Origin: an uncultured Anaerolineales bacterium
GTDB taxonomy: Bacteria > Chloroflexota > Anaerolineae > Anaerolineales > UBA6663
DNA length: 64,000 nt
Direction: 5' to 3'
NCBI GenBank assembly: GCA_937952305.1
Contig: CALFZO010000053.1
Location: 124,001-188,000, forward strand
A program made the translations under genes and the position numbers. Shown piece after piece: positions 16,052 to 24,530 of the stretch. The notes under the pieces are model-generated. The model did not search any database and was not told where the DNA came from. It was given only the letters and a program-made list of their open reading frames with translations. Each line of letters begins with the position of its first letter. Positions within the stretch are counted from its first letter, which is position 1.

Positions 16052-18199
16052 TCAGCGCGGCGCCTCGCCATCCACCAGGCGCCCCAGCTTCTGCAATTCG
16101 CGGCGCGTGCCATGCAGCAGATGCGCCATGGTCACGCGCCCGCCGTCGGCGGCGGCCAGGTAGGCGGCGCTGACGATGATGTTACGGATGCTGCCGCCCG
16201 CCAGTTTGAAACGCCGCGCCAACAGGTTCAGGTCCAGGTCCGCCGCGCTCGGCAGCGTGGACGGCCAGAGCGTGGTCCAGATGCGCAGGCGGTCTTTCTC
16301 GTCCGGAAATGGGAAATCAACGACAAAGTGCAGACGGCGCTTGAAGGCCTCGTCCAGGTTGGCGCGCAGGTTGGTGGCCAGCACGGTCACGCCGTCGTAG
16401 GCCTCCATGCGCTGGAGCAGGTAACTGATTTCGATGTTGGCGTAGCGGTCGTGGCTGTCGCGGACCTCGCTGCGCTTGCCGAAGAGCGCGTCGGCCTCAT
16501 CGAAGAACAGGATGGCGTTGCTGCTCTGCGCTTCGGTGAAGATGCGCTCCAGGTTCTTCTCGGTCTCGCCGATGTACTTGCTGATGACGCCGGCCAGGTC
16601 GATCTTGTAGACATCCAGCCCAAGCTCGGCCGCCATCACCTCGGCCGCCATGGTCTTGCCGGTGCCGGGCGGACCCGCAAACAGGGCGGTGACGCCGGCG
16701 CTGGCCGCCAGTTTTCGGCCGACGCCCCACCCTTCCAGCACCTGCGGCCGTTCGCGCACGGTGGCGACCATCTCGCGCAGGATGGCGAGCTGGTCGTCCG
16801 GGAGGATGATGTCCGCCCAGGCGTAGCGCGGCGTGATCTTGCGCGCCAGGGCGGCCAGGTTGGGATTGGAATGGGCGCGCGCGGCGGCCAAGAGGTCGGC
16901 GCGGTTTACGGCCTCGCCGCGCTGGGCGGCCAGGTCACGGGCGGTGGCGGCGGCATCGCGGATCTGGCGCGTGGTCAGCGCAAACTGGCCGGCCAGGGTG
17001 TTGAGGTCCAGACCCGCCGGGTCGGCCAGGTCTCGGAGGAAGAACGCCCACAGCCGGCGCCGCTGCGCGTAAGACGGCAGGCCGAACTCGGCCCAGAGCA
17101 GGCGGCGTTCCCGGTCCACGCCAGTGGCTTGCCAGCTTACCCGGCTGGTCACGATCGCCCAATCCGGGAACGCGCACAACTCAGCCAACAGCTTGGGCGC
17201 CGGGGCGCCGTCCAGCAGGCAGGTCTCCCACCCAGACAGGCAGGGCACGGCGCCCGTCAGGCGGGCGTCGCGCAGGGCCAGACGCAGCCCGCGCTCCAGC
17301 ATCCCGTCGTCCCGCCCGAGCGCGTCCAGGGCCACCTCCAGCAACGGCCGGCCCAGGTGGGCGGCCAGGCGGCGCGCGGTGGCCGCCTGCCCGGCTCCAT
17401 CCGGACCATGAAAAACGACCAGGGCCGGCGCGCCGAGGGAGGGCGCCAGGCGGGGCCAGGCCTCTTCGGTGAGCACGTCTTCGGCGGGGGCCGGCGCCAG
17501 CAGCCGGGCCTGGGCGCCCAGCGCGGCCGGCGGCTGATAGTGGCCGAGCAGCCAGGCCACCAAGCCGGGGTCGGGCGCCAGGGCCTGGTTGAGCAGAGGC
17601 AGGCGCGCGGTCTCAGCCACGCGTTCCACCAGGCCGTGCCGGAAGAGCGGCGCCTCGTCGGCGAAGCGCGGCCAGAGCGTCAAGCGGGCCGAGCCGGGCT
17701 CACACAACAAATCCAGCACCAGGTTGACGCACGGGCGCTTGCGGGTGACGTCGTCCTGCAGATAGGCGTAAAGCTTCTCATAGCGCAGATCCAGGGCCGG
17801 GGCCAGGCAGATCAGCAGGACGTCCAGGTCGAAGCGGTCTAACCCGAACACCTCGGCCAGCCGCGCCAGCCGCGTGGTCTCGCCGGCCTGCTGCGCGGCG
17901 CGCTGCACGGCCTGGCCGGCCTCGGCCGCGCGCTGAGCGGCCGCCGCGAGCACGGCCGCCTCCTCGGCGGGCAGGACGCTGGCGCCGCCCCAATTGCCGC
18001 CGAGGGGACGCGCGGCCAGAGTGCTGGCTTCGGCGTCGGAGACGTACAGCCCGCGATAACTGTCGGCGGGGTCCTGGCCGGACAGCTGCCAGCGGCGCAC
18101 GGCGTCCTGCAGGCGCACGTCCAAGCGCGCCAGCTCAGTTTGCAGATGGCGGAGATGGAGATCGTTCGACGCAGACGGGCTGGGCGCGGCGGCGCGCAT
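16052..18199 (-). CDS. eCIS AAA+ ATPase (Afp15/Pvc15-like)
   Basis: The 715-aa protein has a divergent N-terminal half (about residues 1-450) that includes a winged/degenerate ATPase-like region. The C-terminal half is a canonical AAA+ module: Walker A GPPGTGKT near residue 510, Walker B ILFFDEAD near 563, sensor 1 VTVLATN and the RRLHFVVDFPFP arginine-finger region. This architecture matches the ATPase found in nearly all eCIS loci. Afp15/Pvc15 is implicated in assembly or loading of cargo. It is a soluble cytoplasmic protein. It sits just upstream of the cargo block, consistent with a loading role. Confidence 0.93.
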   Translation of the reverse strand: MRAAAPSPSASNDLHLRHLQTELARLDVRLQDAVRRWQLSGQDPADSYRGLYVSDAEASTLAARPLGGNWGGASVLPAEEAAVLAAAAQRAAEAGQAVQRAAQQAGETTRLARLAEVFGLDRFDLDVLLICLAPALDLRYEKLYAYLQDDVTRKRPCVNLVLDLLCEPGSARLTLWPRFADEAPLFRHGLVERVAETARLPLLNQALAPDPGLVAWLLGHYQPPAALGAQARLLAPAPAEDVLTEEAWPRLAPSLGAPALVVFHGPDGAGQAATARRLAAHLGRPLLEVALDALGRDDGMLERGLRLALRDARLTGAVPCLSGWETCLLDGAPAPKLLAELCAFPDWAIVTSRVSWQATGVDRERRLLWAEFGLPSYAQRRRLWAFFLRDLADPAGLDLNTLAGQFALTTRQIRDAAATARDLAAQRGEAVNRADLLAAARAHSNPNLAALARKITPRYAWADIILPDDQLAILREMVATVRERPQVLEGWGVGRKLAASAGVTALFAGPPGTGKTMAAEVMAAELGLDVYKIDLAGVISKYIGETEKNLERIFTEAQSSNAILFFDEADALFGKRSEVRDSHDRYANIEISYLLQRMEAYDGVTVLATNLRANLDEAFKRRLHFVVDFPFPDEKDRLRIWTTLWPSTLPSAADLDLNLLARRFKLAGGSIRNIIVSAAYLAAADGGRVTMAHLLHGTRRELQKLGRLVDGEAPR

Positions 18200-18297
18200 G
18201 GGTCAGGGCCTGGGCCGCGACCTGACGCTTGCCGAGCGCCCCGCCAGAGGATGGTGCATCGCCGGGTGACCTCCCGCCCGAGTCTGGGGCCGAAGCT

Positions 18298-18570
18298 TTA
18301 GCGCAGCCAATCGATCAGCCGCGCCCAGAGCGAGCGCCGGGCGGTCCGGCCCAAGCCGAGATGCTCGCGGATGAAAGCCGCGATGCTCTCGAGCCGCACA
18401 AAGTACAGGCGCTCACCCGATCCCACGCGCTCGATCGAGCCGCGCCACACCTGCGGGCGCTCACCGGGTCTGGCCGTCTCGGGCCAGACGCGCACGATGA
18501 AAGCCAGCGTATCCCCCGGCGCCTCCGATCCCAGAGGCTGACTGGCAGAAGCGGGGCGTTGGTCTTCCAT
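18298..18570 (-). CDS. Small conserved eCIS-neighbourhood protein
   Basis: This 90-aa protein has the core TLAFIVRVWPE, PQVWRGSIERVGSGERLYFV and ESIAAFIREHLG, a compact alpha/beta fold with WRG-x-I and SGER motifs. Similar short proteins with FIVR-x-W...WRG...SGER...L-x2-FI occur in Chloroflexota and cyanobacterial signalling or eCIS clusters as far as I recall, without known function. It lies between the regulator and the ATPase gene on the same strand and is probably part of the operon. Confidence 0.7.
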   Translation of the reverse strand: MEDQRPASASQPLGSEAPGDTLAFIVRVWPETARPGERPQVWRGSIERVGSGERLYFVRLESIAAFIREHLGLGRTARRSLWARLIDWLR

Positions 18571-18656
18571 CGCTGCTGCACCATACGCCAGGGACGTCTG
18601 CCGAGTGTCTCGAAGGTGTCTTTCAGGGCGGCCCGGGGCGTCTTCTGGGGCCGGCG

Positions 18657-19592
18657 CTAGGGTTCGCTCAGTGCGGCGCCGAGCATCTGCTCAAGTTGGC
18701 GCAATTCGGTCTGGGTCTCTTCGACGGCGGTCTGCAGCCGGCGCAGCCGGTCTAGCGCATGGCGGGCCAGGGACTGGATGGCTTCCGGGCGGGCGGTGTT
18801 TGCGGCCGGCGTCACGGCCGGGGCCGAATCGGCCGGGTTATAGCGGTTGGCCGCCATCTGCTGGTACAGGCGCGTGGTCTCGCCCATCGGCACGGTGTCC
18901 AGCTCGTCGCGCAAAATCTGGGCGCAGCGCTTGAACTGGGCCAGCGCGGCGTTGCGGTCGCCGGCCAGCCAGTGCAGCTGCATCATCTGGCGGTGGATCT
19001 TCTCGCGGGTGGGGTCGCGCGCCAGGATGCGCTCGCCGTACAACAAAGCCCGCTCGTGCTCGCCGCGCTGCCCATGATAGGCCACCAGCTTCTGCAGCGC
19101 GCCCAGATACAGCAGGCCCAGCCGTTCGCGCTCGTGCAGACACCAATCCGCATACACGCCCTCCAACAGGTCGCCGGTGTAAACGTCGACGGCCGTCTTC
19201 AGGTGGGCGGCCTGTTCGGGGGTCAGCTCACTGCCCGGGAGATCCTGGCAGGCGAGCTGGGCTGTCTCAAAGACGGCGACATCCAACCAGAACGGGCCGG
19301 AGGTCAGGAGGGCGACGCTCTCATCGCCGATGAGCAGGTAATCGTCCGGCTGCGCGCCCAACCCTTGCAGACCCTGGCGCATGCGCCAGAGGGCATTGCG
19401 CAGGCTTTTGCGCGCGGTCGCCGCAGGCAGATCCCCCCAGAAGAGCGCGGCCAGCCGTTCGCGGGATTGGGGGTAGGCGCGGTTCAGCCAGAGGTAACAC
19501 AGCAGCAGACAGGCCTGCTGGTTTGGAAAACCCGTGAGAGTCTGATCCCCGTATGTAACTCGCCCGGCGCCAAACAACTGCGCTCTGAGCAT
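18657..19592 (-). CDS. SARP/BTAD-family transcriptional activator, candidate eCIS regulator
   Basis: The 311-aa protein starts at the ATG at 19592, where the GGAGGA 4 nt upstream decides against the TTG at 19604. The N-terminal winged helix (MLRAQLFGAGRVTYGDQTL...LAALFWGD...ARKSLRNALWRMRQGL) is the OmpR-like DNA-binding domain of SARP regulators. Residues about 100-250 form the bacterial transcriptional activation domain with TPR-like helices. The Gln/Glu-rich C-terminus is a short coiled coil. It is the first gene of the leftward eCIS block, so it is the natural candidate for pathway-specific activation. It lacks the NB-ARC ATPase of large AfsR proteins. Confidence 0.9.
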   Translation of the reverse strand: MLRAQLFGAGRVTYGDQTLTGFPNQQACLLLCYLWLNRAYPQSRERLAALFWGDLPAATARKSLRNALWRMRQGLQGLGAQPDDYLLIGDESVALLTSGPFWLDVAVFETAQLACQDLPGSELTPEQAAHLKTAVDVYTGDLLEGVYADWCLHERERLGLLYLGALQKLVAYHGQRGEHERALLYGERILARDPTREKIHRQMMQLHWLAGDRNAALAQFKRCAQILRDELDTVPMGETTRLYQQMAANRYNPADSAPAVTPAANTARPEAIQSLARHALDRLRRLQTAVEETQTELRQLEQMLGAALSEP

Positions 19593-19725
19593 CGCTTCCT
19601 CCAAGCACTCGCGGTGGGAGAACTTCTAACCCTGCTTCGTCCGGAAAACGAAGCCGAAGCGATACCCGATCATGGGCCTACGGCGATTTGCCCCGCGTGA
19701 TCGAATTTGGACAAGGACAATCATA

Positions 19726-19754
19726 ATTGTTTACAGAATGGCCGCGCGAGTCAA
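19726..19754 (-). promoter_or_regulatory. Possible promoter for the SARP/eCIS operon
   Basis: On the minus strand TTGACT (19754-19749) is separated by 17 bp from AACAAT (19731-19726), a fair sigma-70-type pair in an unusually A+T-rich patch of this GC-rich window. It implies a leader of about 125 nt before the SARP gene. The same patch contains CAATCATAATTG, an imperfect palindrome that could bind a regulator. This is a prediction from sequence only. Confidence 0.3.
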
Positions 19755-19802
19755 CAACGCTGGCGTTAGGGTTGCGTTTATCTTTGCGCCGCGCCGAACG
19801 GC

Positions 19803-22574
19803 ATGGAATCTGCAACAGCGGAGCTGGCAATCCCAGGCGCTTTCACGATCGGACAAGATGTGGTCTCTGCTGACTTGACCCTCGCGCACTATACGACGCC
19901 AGTGTTACTGGCCTGCGAGGCGCGCGCAGCCACTTTCCAGGCTCGGGCCAGCCAATCCGGGCAGTTGGTCGTCGTCCACGTCGTGCAGCCGGAGTTCAAT
20001 CTCGCGCCCGCGGCCTTCCTGGCAGCTCTGCGCACCGCCGCCCACCTCCGCCACCCCGGTCTGGTCCCGATCCTGGATTTCGGCCACGCCGCCGGCCGCG
20101 GCTTCTGGGTGACACCGTTCTATCCGGACGGATCGCTGCGCCGCCGCCTGGAGCAAGCCGGCTGGCTGGAGGCCGGCGTCGCCGCCGACTGGCTCGCCGG
20201 CGCGGCTGAGTCTCTGGCCTACCTGCACCGGCGCGGCCTGGCCCACGGCACCCTGACCACGCGCCGCCTGCTGGTGAGCGCTGGCCGAGCGTTGGTGGAC
20301 GGCGCCGGGTTGGCCGCGCTCTGGTCCCCGCCAGGCCACGCGCCGCCATCGCCCGCTGACGACGTCCGCGCCTTGGGCGCGCTCCTGGCCGAAACAATCA
20401 CGGGCCAGCCGGCCCCGCAGGCGCTGGAGCTGTTGCCGGAACCCTGGGCCGGCCTCGGGCGCAGCGTGATGGCTCCGGAGGCGCGTCCGCCCGACGCGGC
20501 CTCGTTCGCGGCGGCGCTCCGCTCCGCGCTGGCGCTGCGCGCACCCGCAAGCCCCACCCCCGCCAATGCCTCCGAACTGGAAGCCTCACCGCCGCCGGTG
20601 GATGCCGCGGAGCCGGGCCTGGCCGACACTGGGCCGCTGCCGCCTGTCAGGCCGCAGCCGGCCTGCCCCGCCGCACTGGAGACGCCGGCCCGCCTCGACG
20701 TGATCCAGGCCGGCCGGCCGCGGCGCACCTTCACGCTGACATCCGGGGCGCTCACGCTCGGACGTGATCCGGCCTGTGAGATCGTGCTCGACCAGCCGGA
20801 GGTCTCGCGCCGCCACTTGCGCCTCTCGGTGGAAGCCGGCGCTGCGCCGGCCGAGCCTGCCCAGGTCCACGTCACCGATCTAGGCAGTGTCAACGGCACT
20901 TACCTGGACGGGCAGCGCCTGCCGCCGCACATCTCCCAGGTCTGGCCGCCCGGCGTCGCTGTCACCGTCGGCCTGAACGTGCTCAGCCGGCGCCAGGCGG
21001 CCGCCCGGCCGGAGACAACGCCGGTCCGCGCGCCCCGGCCGCGCCGGCGCTACCCCAACGCCTCAAGCCCGTTACCCACGGACGAGGCGCCGCGCGCCGG
21101 CCCAGTCAACGCGGGTCCCGCGCGCCTCATCCCGGGGCTGGCGTCCCTGGCCCTGGTCGTCGGCGTGCTCGCTGTGGCCGCAGTTTGGCCGGAGAGCGTG
21201 GGCCTCCTGGCCGGGTCGGACCAAATCGCGCAGACGGCTCAGACTGCCACGGCGGCCTGGCTGATCGTGGACGACGACCGTGACGGGCTCGCCAACGGCC
21301 TGGAGTTGACCTACGGCTCGCTGCCACTCGTGCCGGACTCGGACGGTGACGGCCTGACCGATGGCAACGAGGTGCGCCGCGGCCTCAACCCGGCCGACCC
21401 GGACAGCGACCGCGACCGTACGCCGGATCCGTTGGACTTGGCGGCCGGCCAGACGCCCACTCCGCCGCCCAGCGCCACGCCCACCCTGGGCGTTGTCAGC
21501 GTCACCGGCCTGGAACCGGCCTCGGCCGTGGCCGGCGCGGAGAGTTTCCTGTTGACGGTGCGCGGAGCGGGCTTTGGCGCAGGCGCCGTGGTGCGTTGGG
21601 GTCAGAGTGAGCGGCCGGCGACGGTGGTGGACTCTCAGACGCTGACAACGCTGATCGCGGCCAGCGACGTGGCGGACGCCGGCCGCGTCGCCGTGCGCGT
21701 GCGCGTCCCCGGCGCGCCCGAGTCCGCCGCGCTGGAGTTTGTCGTCGGCCACCCGCTGCCGGTGCTGAACACGGGCGGCCTCGTCCCGGCCTCGGTCACA
21801 GCCGGCGGCCCGCCGTTCACGCTGGTCGTCAACGGGGCGGGTTTTGCAGCCGGGGCCGTGGTGCGCTGGAATGGTTCAGACCGGCCGACAGTCCCTCGCG
21901 GACCCAGCCAGCTGCTGGCCTTCATCGACGCCGCCGACGTCGCCCAGGCGGGGATGGCCAGCGTGACCGTCTTCAATCCAGCGCCCGGCGGAGGTCTCTC
22001 AGACGCCCAGGTCGTGCCCATCGCGGCCGCGGCGCCGGCGTTCACGGGCCTCACGCCCAGCGTGGCGGTCGCTGGCGGGCCAGCGCTCACCCTGACCCTC
22101 ACCGGCGCGCACTTTCAACCGGGCACGGTGGCGCGCTGGAATGGCACCGACCGCCCGACCACGTTCGTCAGCGACACGCAGCTTACGCTCCACCTGCCCG
22201 CCTCAGACCTGGCGGTCACAGGCTCGGCCACGCTCGCCCTCCTGGACCCGCGCACCGGCGCGCTCTCCAACGCTCTGCGCTTCAGTGTCGTCAATGCCGT
22301 ACCAGCCCTGACCGCGCTGGCCCCCGCCGACGCGCCGGCCGGCGGCTCCGGCCTCGGCCTCGCCATCACCGGCGCCGGCTTCGCGCCTGGAGCCGTCGCC
22401 TACTGGAATGGCGCGCCCCGCCCCACGACCTTTCTGAACTCAACCCAGATCACGGCCGCGATCCCGGCGACGGACCTCGCCGCGGCCGGGCCGGTCGTGA
22501 TCAGCGTGGCCAACCCCGGCCCCGGCGGCGGCCCCAGCCAAACGACGCTCGTCTTCACCATCGCCGCGCCGTAA
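19803..22574 (+). CDS. Pseudokinase-FHA transmembrane protein with TSP3-like and four TIG repeats
   Basis: The 923-aa protein contains, in order, the domains below. A protein-kinase-like domain (about 25-245) has a catalytic loop reading HRRGLAHGTLTTRRLLV, so the HRD aspartate is lost. An FHA domain (about 300-395) has GRDPACEIVL, SRRHLRL and GSVNGTYLDG, all intact for phosphothreonine binding. A transmembrane segment lies near 440-465. DxDxDG-type thrombospondin-3 calcium repeats lie at about 485-550. Four IPT/TIG beta-sandwich repeats (about 565-920) each have GF-x2-GAV-x-RW/YW. The topology implies a cytoplasmic sensor and an exported, adhesin-like part. It is divergent from the eCIS operon across 210 bp. 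Kinase activity is unlikely. Confidence 0.85.
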   Translation: MESATAELAIPGAFTIGQDVVSADLTLAHYTTPVLLACEARAATFQARASQSGQLVVVHVVQPEFNLAPAAFLAALRTAAHLRHPGLVPILDFGHAAGRGFWVTPFYPDGSLRRRLEQAGWLEAGVAADWLAGAAESLAYLHRRGLAHGTLTTRRLLVSAGRALVDGAGLAALWSPPGHAPPSPADDVRALGALLAETITGQPAPQALELLPEPWAGLGRSVMAPEARPPDAASFAAALRSALALRAPASPTPANASELEASPPPVDAAEPGLADTGPLPPVRPQPACPAALETPARLDVIQAGRPRRTFTLTSGALTLGRDPACEIVLDQPEVSRRHLRLSVEAGAAPAEPAQVHVTDLGSVNGTYLDGQRLPPHISQVWPPGVAVTVGLNVLSRRQAAARPETTPVRAPRPRRRYPNASSPLPTDEAPRAGPVNAGPARLIPGLASLALVVGVLAVAAVWPESVGLLAGSDQIAQTAQTATAAWLIVDDDRDGLANGLELTYGSLPLVPDSDGDGLTDGNEVRRGLNPADPDSDRDRTPDPLDLAAGQTPTPPPSATPTLGVVSVTGLEPASAVAGAESFLLTVRGAGFGAGAVVRWGQSERPATVVDSQTLTTLIAASDVADAGRVAVRVRVPGAPESAALEFVVGHPLPVLNTGGLVPASVTAGGPPFTLVVNGAGFAAGAVVRWNGSDRPTVPRGPSQLLAFIDAADVAQAGMASVTVFNPAPGGGLSDAQVVPIAAAAPAFTGLTPSVAVAGGPALTLTLTGAHFQPGTVARWNGTDRPTTFVSDTQLTLHLPASDLAVTGSATLALLDPRTGALSNALRFSVVNAVPALTALAPADAPAGGSGLGLAITGAGFAPGAVAYWNGAPRPTTFLNSTQITAAIPATDLAAAGPVVISVANPGPGGGPSQTTLVFTIAAP

Positions 22575-22662
22575 CCTGGACGGCCGGGCCGAGAGCGCGA
22601 CGGAAAGAGCCAGCTTCCCCGCGCCGCGCGCTGGGCTTACACTGGAAGAGAGGCCCGCTGCC

Positions 22663-23682
22663 ATGTTCACACTGCCGCTGCCGGTTGGGAAACTGCCGCC
22701 CGAGCTCCTCGCGCGCCTGCTGGCGCACGCCCCGGTCACAGACCCGCGCGTCCTCGTGCGGCCGGGCCTCGGCCTGGATTGCGCCGTGGTGGAAACGCCC
22801 GGCACCGACACGCTCTTGGTGTTCAAGTCCGACCCAATCACGTTCGCGACCGACGCCCTCGGCTGGTATCTGGTGCAGGTGAACGCCAATGACCTGGCCA
22901 CCACCGGCGCGACGCCGCGCTGGTTCCTGGCCACGCTGCTCCTGCCGGAGACGCACACCACGCCCGCCCTGGCCGAGCGCCTTAACGCCGACATCGCCGC
23001 GGCCTGCGCGGAACTGGGCATCAGCGTCATCGGCGGCCACACCGAGATCACAGCCGGCCTGGAGCGGCCGCTCGCGGCCGGCGCGCTCATCGGCGAAGTG
23101 GCCCGCACAGATTTGGTGACGCCGCGCGGCGCCCGGCCCGGCGACCGGCTGCTGCTGACCAAGGGCGTGCCGATCGAGGCCACGGCCCTGCTGGCGCGTG
23201 AGTTCCCGGACCGGCTGCGGCCCGCCCTCGGCGACGAGGCGCTGCGCCAGGCCGCTGACTTCCTGCGCACGCCCGGGATCAGCGTGGTCCGCGACGCCCA
23301 GATCGCGCGGCGGGCCGGACGCGTCACCGCCATGCACGATCCGACGGAAGGCGGGCTGGCGACGGCGCTGTGGGAACTGGCCGAGGCCAGCGGTCACACC
23401 CTGGTGGCAGACCCTGGCGCCGTGCCTGTCCCTGACGTCAGCCGGCGCCTCTGCCAGGCGTTGGACCTTGACCCGCTGGCCGCCCTCGCCTCCGGCGCGC
23501 TGCTGCTGACGGCTGACCCCGCCGACGCCGCTGCCATCCGCCAGGCCCTGGAAAGCGCCGCGATCCCGTGCGCCGACCTCGGCGCCGTGGAGGCTGGGCC
23601 GCCGGAGGTGCTGGAGCCTAATCCGCGCCGCCGCTGGCCGCGCCCGACGCGCGACGCAGTTGCCGTGCTCTTCGAACGGTGA
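22663..23682 (+). CDS. AIR synthase-like (HypE/PurM/ThiL superfamily) protein
   Basis: The 339-aa protein has the ATP-binding N-terminal fold (DCAVVETPG...SDPITFATDALGWYLVQVNANDLATTGATPRWFL) and the C-terminal domain (RPGDRLLLTKGVPIEATALL...MHDPTEGGLATALWELAEAS) of the AIR synthase superfamily. It is closest in layout to HypE-like proteins. The HypE C-terminal cysteine needed for nickel-hydrogenase cofactor synthesis is not visible (the end reads AVAVLFER), and no hydrogenase genes are nearby. It is therefore probably an AIR synthase-related enzyme acting on another substrate. Confidence 0.85.
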   Translation: MFTLPLPVGKLPPELLARLLAHAPVTDPRVLVRPGLGLDCAVVETPGTDTLLVFKSDPITFATDALGWYLVQVNANDLATTGATPRWFLATLLLPETHTTPALAERLNADIAAACAELGISVIGGHTEITAGLERPLAAGALIGEVARTDLVTPRGARPGDRLLLTKGVPIEATALLAREFPDRLRPALGDEALRQAADFLRTPGISVVRDAQIARRAGRVTAMHDPTEGGLATALWELAEASGHTLVADPGAVPVPDVSRRLCQALDLDPLAALASGALLLTADPADAAAIRQALESAAIPCADLGAVEAGPPEVLEPNPRRRWPRPTRDAVAVLFER

Positions 23683-23809
23683 GCGTGGCCTCAGCCCGCG
23701 CCCTCCCAAAACCCGCGCCGCCAATTCAGAGTCCGGCAATCCAATTTTGACTGGGAAACGCCGACGTTTTTCCATCTAGAGTACTGTCCTCCTTGATAGC
23801 GCGCCCGGC

Positions 23810-23815
23810 TATAAT
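23810..23815 (+). promoter_or_regulatory. Consensus -10 element upstream of the coiled-coil/GTPase cluster
   Basis: A perfect TATAAT lies 52 bp before the ATG of the coiled-coil gene. No good -35 hexamer is placed at 17 bp; TTGATA at 23793-23798 is too close at 11 bp. It is likely the promoter of the gene set running to 28840. Confidence 0.5.
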
Positions 23816-23866
23816 GCGGCGAGATCATCGCTCGCCGCCAGACCACCTCACTCCCGGAGCGCCAGA

Positions 23867-24514
23867 ATGTCCAATCCGCCTGCCCCTACCGATCATGGCT
23901 CCCTGCCCGAAGCCAGTGCCGCCGACATCGAGCGCCTGCGCGACATCCTGTTCGGCGCCCAGGCCCGCTCCACGGACCGCCGTCTGGGCGACGTCGAGAT
24001 CCGGCTGGAGACGACGCGCCGCGAGTTGACCTCCCTCTTGGAAGAAAAGGTGGGCGCGCTCGGGGATACAGCTGCCGAACAATTGGCGGAGGCGCGCAAG
24101 CAGCTGAGTGACCGGCTGGACGGCCAGGACGCCAGCCAGACGACGCAGCTGCGCGCCGCCCACAAGGAGCTCTCGGACCTGATCAACCGGCAGGCGGCCG
24201 ACCAGGCCGCGCAGCTGCGGGCCGTCCACAAAGAGCTCTCCGACCAGATCGAGAAACTGACCGCCGACCTCTTCCATCAGATCCGCGCCACGCACAAAGA
24301 ATTGAGCGACCGGCTGGACCGCGTCAACGCGGAGCAATCCGAGCGCTCGCGCCAGCTGCAGGCCGAAGCCCGCCAGCGCGATGACGCCCTGCGCCAGGAA
24401 GTGCTGACGCTGGCCGCCACCCTCAACGACAAGAAGACCTCCCGCCACGATCTCGGTCAGATGCTGGTCGAGGTCGGTCTGCGCCTGCGCGGCGACGGCG
24501 ACGCCAAGGTTTAG
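23867..24514 (+). CDS. Coiled-coil protein of unknown function
   Basis: The 215-aa protein is almost entirely helical, with heptad spacing. It contains three tandem copies of a segment ending (A/V/T)HKELSD (around 95-150), each about 26 residues apart. The first 60 residues contain [20 protein letters not shown], a conserved-looking start seen in coiled-coil proteins that accompany bacterial Ras-like GTPases. A ribosome site GGAG precedes the ATG by 7 nt. It opens a same-strand gene set with a TM/SH3b protein, a small GTPase and two PAS proteins, so it may be a scaffold for that system. Confidence 0.8.
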   Translation: MSNPPAPTDHGSLPEASAADIERLRDILFGAQARSTDRRLGDVEIRLETTRRELTSLLEEKVGALGDTAAEQLAEARKQLSDRLDGQDASQTTQLRAAHKELSDLINRQAADQAAQLRAVHKELSDQIEKLTADLFHQIRATHKELSDRLDRVNAEQSERSRQLQAEARQRDDALRQEVLTLAATLNDKKTSRHDLGQMLVEVGLRLRGDGDAKV

Positions 24515-24530
24515 ACCGGACAGGCACGGC

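Noticed and set aside
19634..19654. GCTTCGT...ACGAAGC small hairpin upstream of the SARP gene
   Set aside because: A 7-bp stem with 7-nt loop is not unusual in this composition, and it has no T-run or known operator pattern.
23748..23778. Sixth candidate ECF promoter upstream of the coiled-coil gene
   Set aside because: CATCTA is present at 23773-23778, but the preceding base is C and the following base is G, breaking the GCATCTAA octamer. The position 16-17 bp upstream has no TGTCAC-like box.
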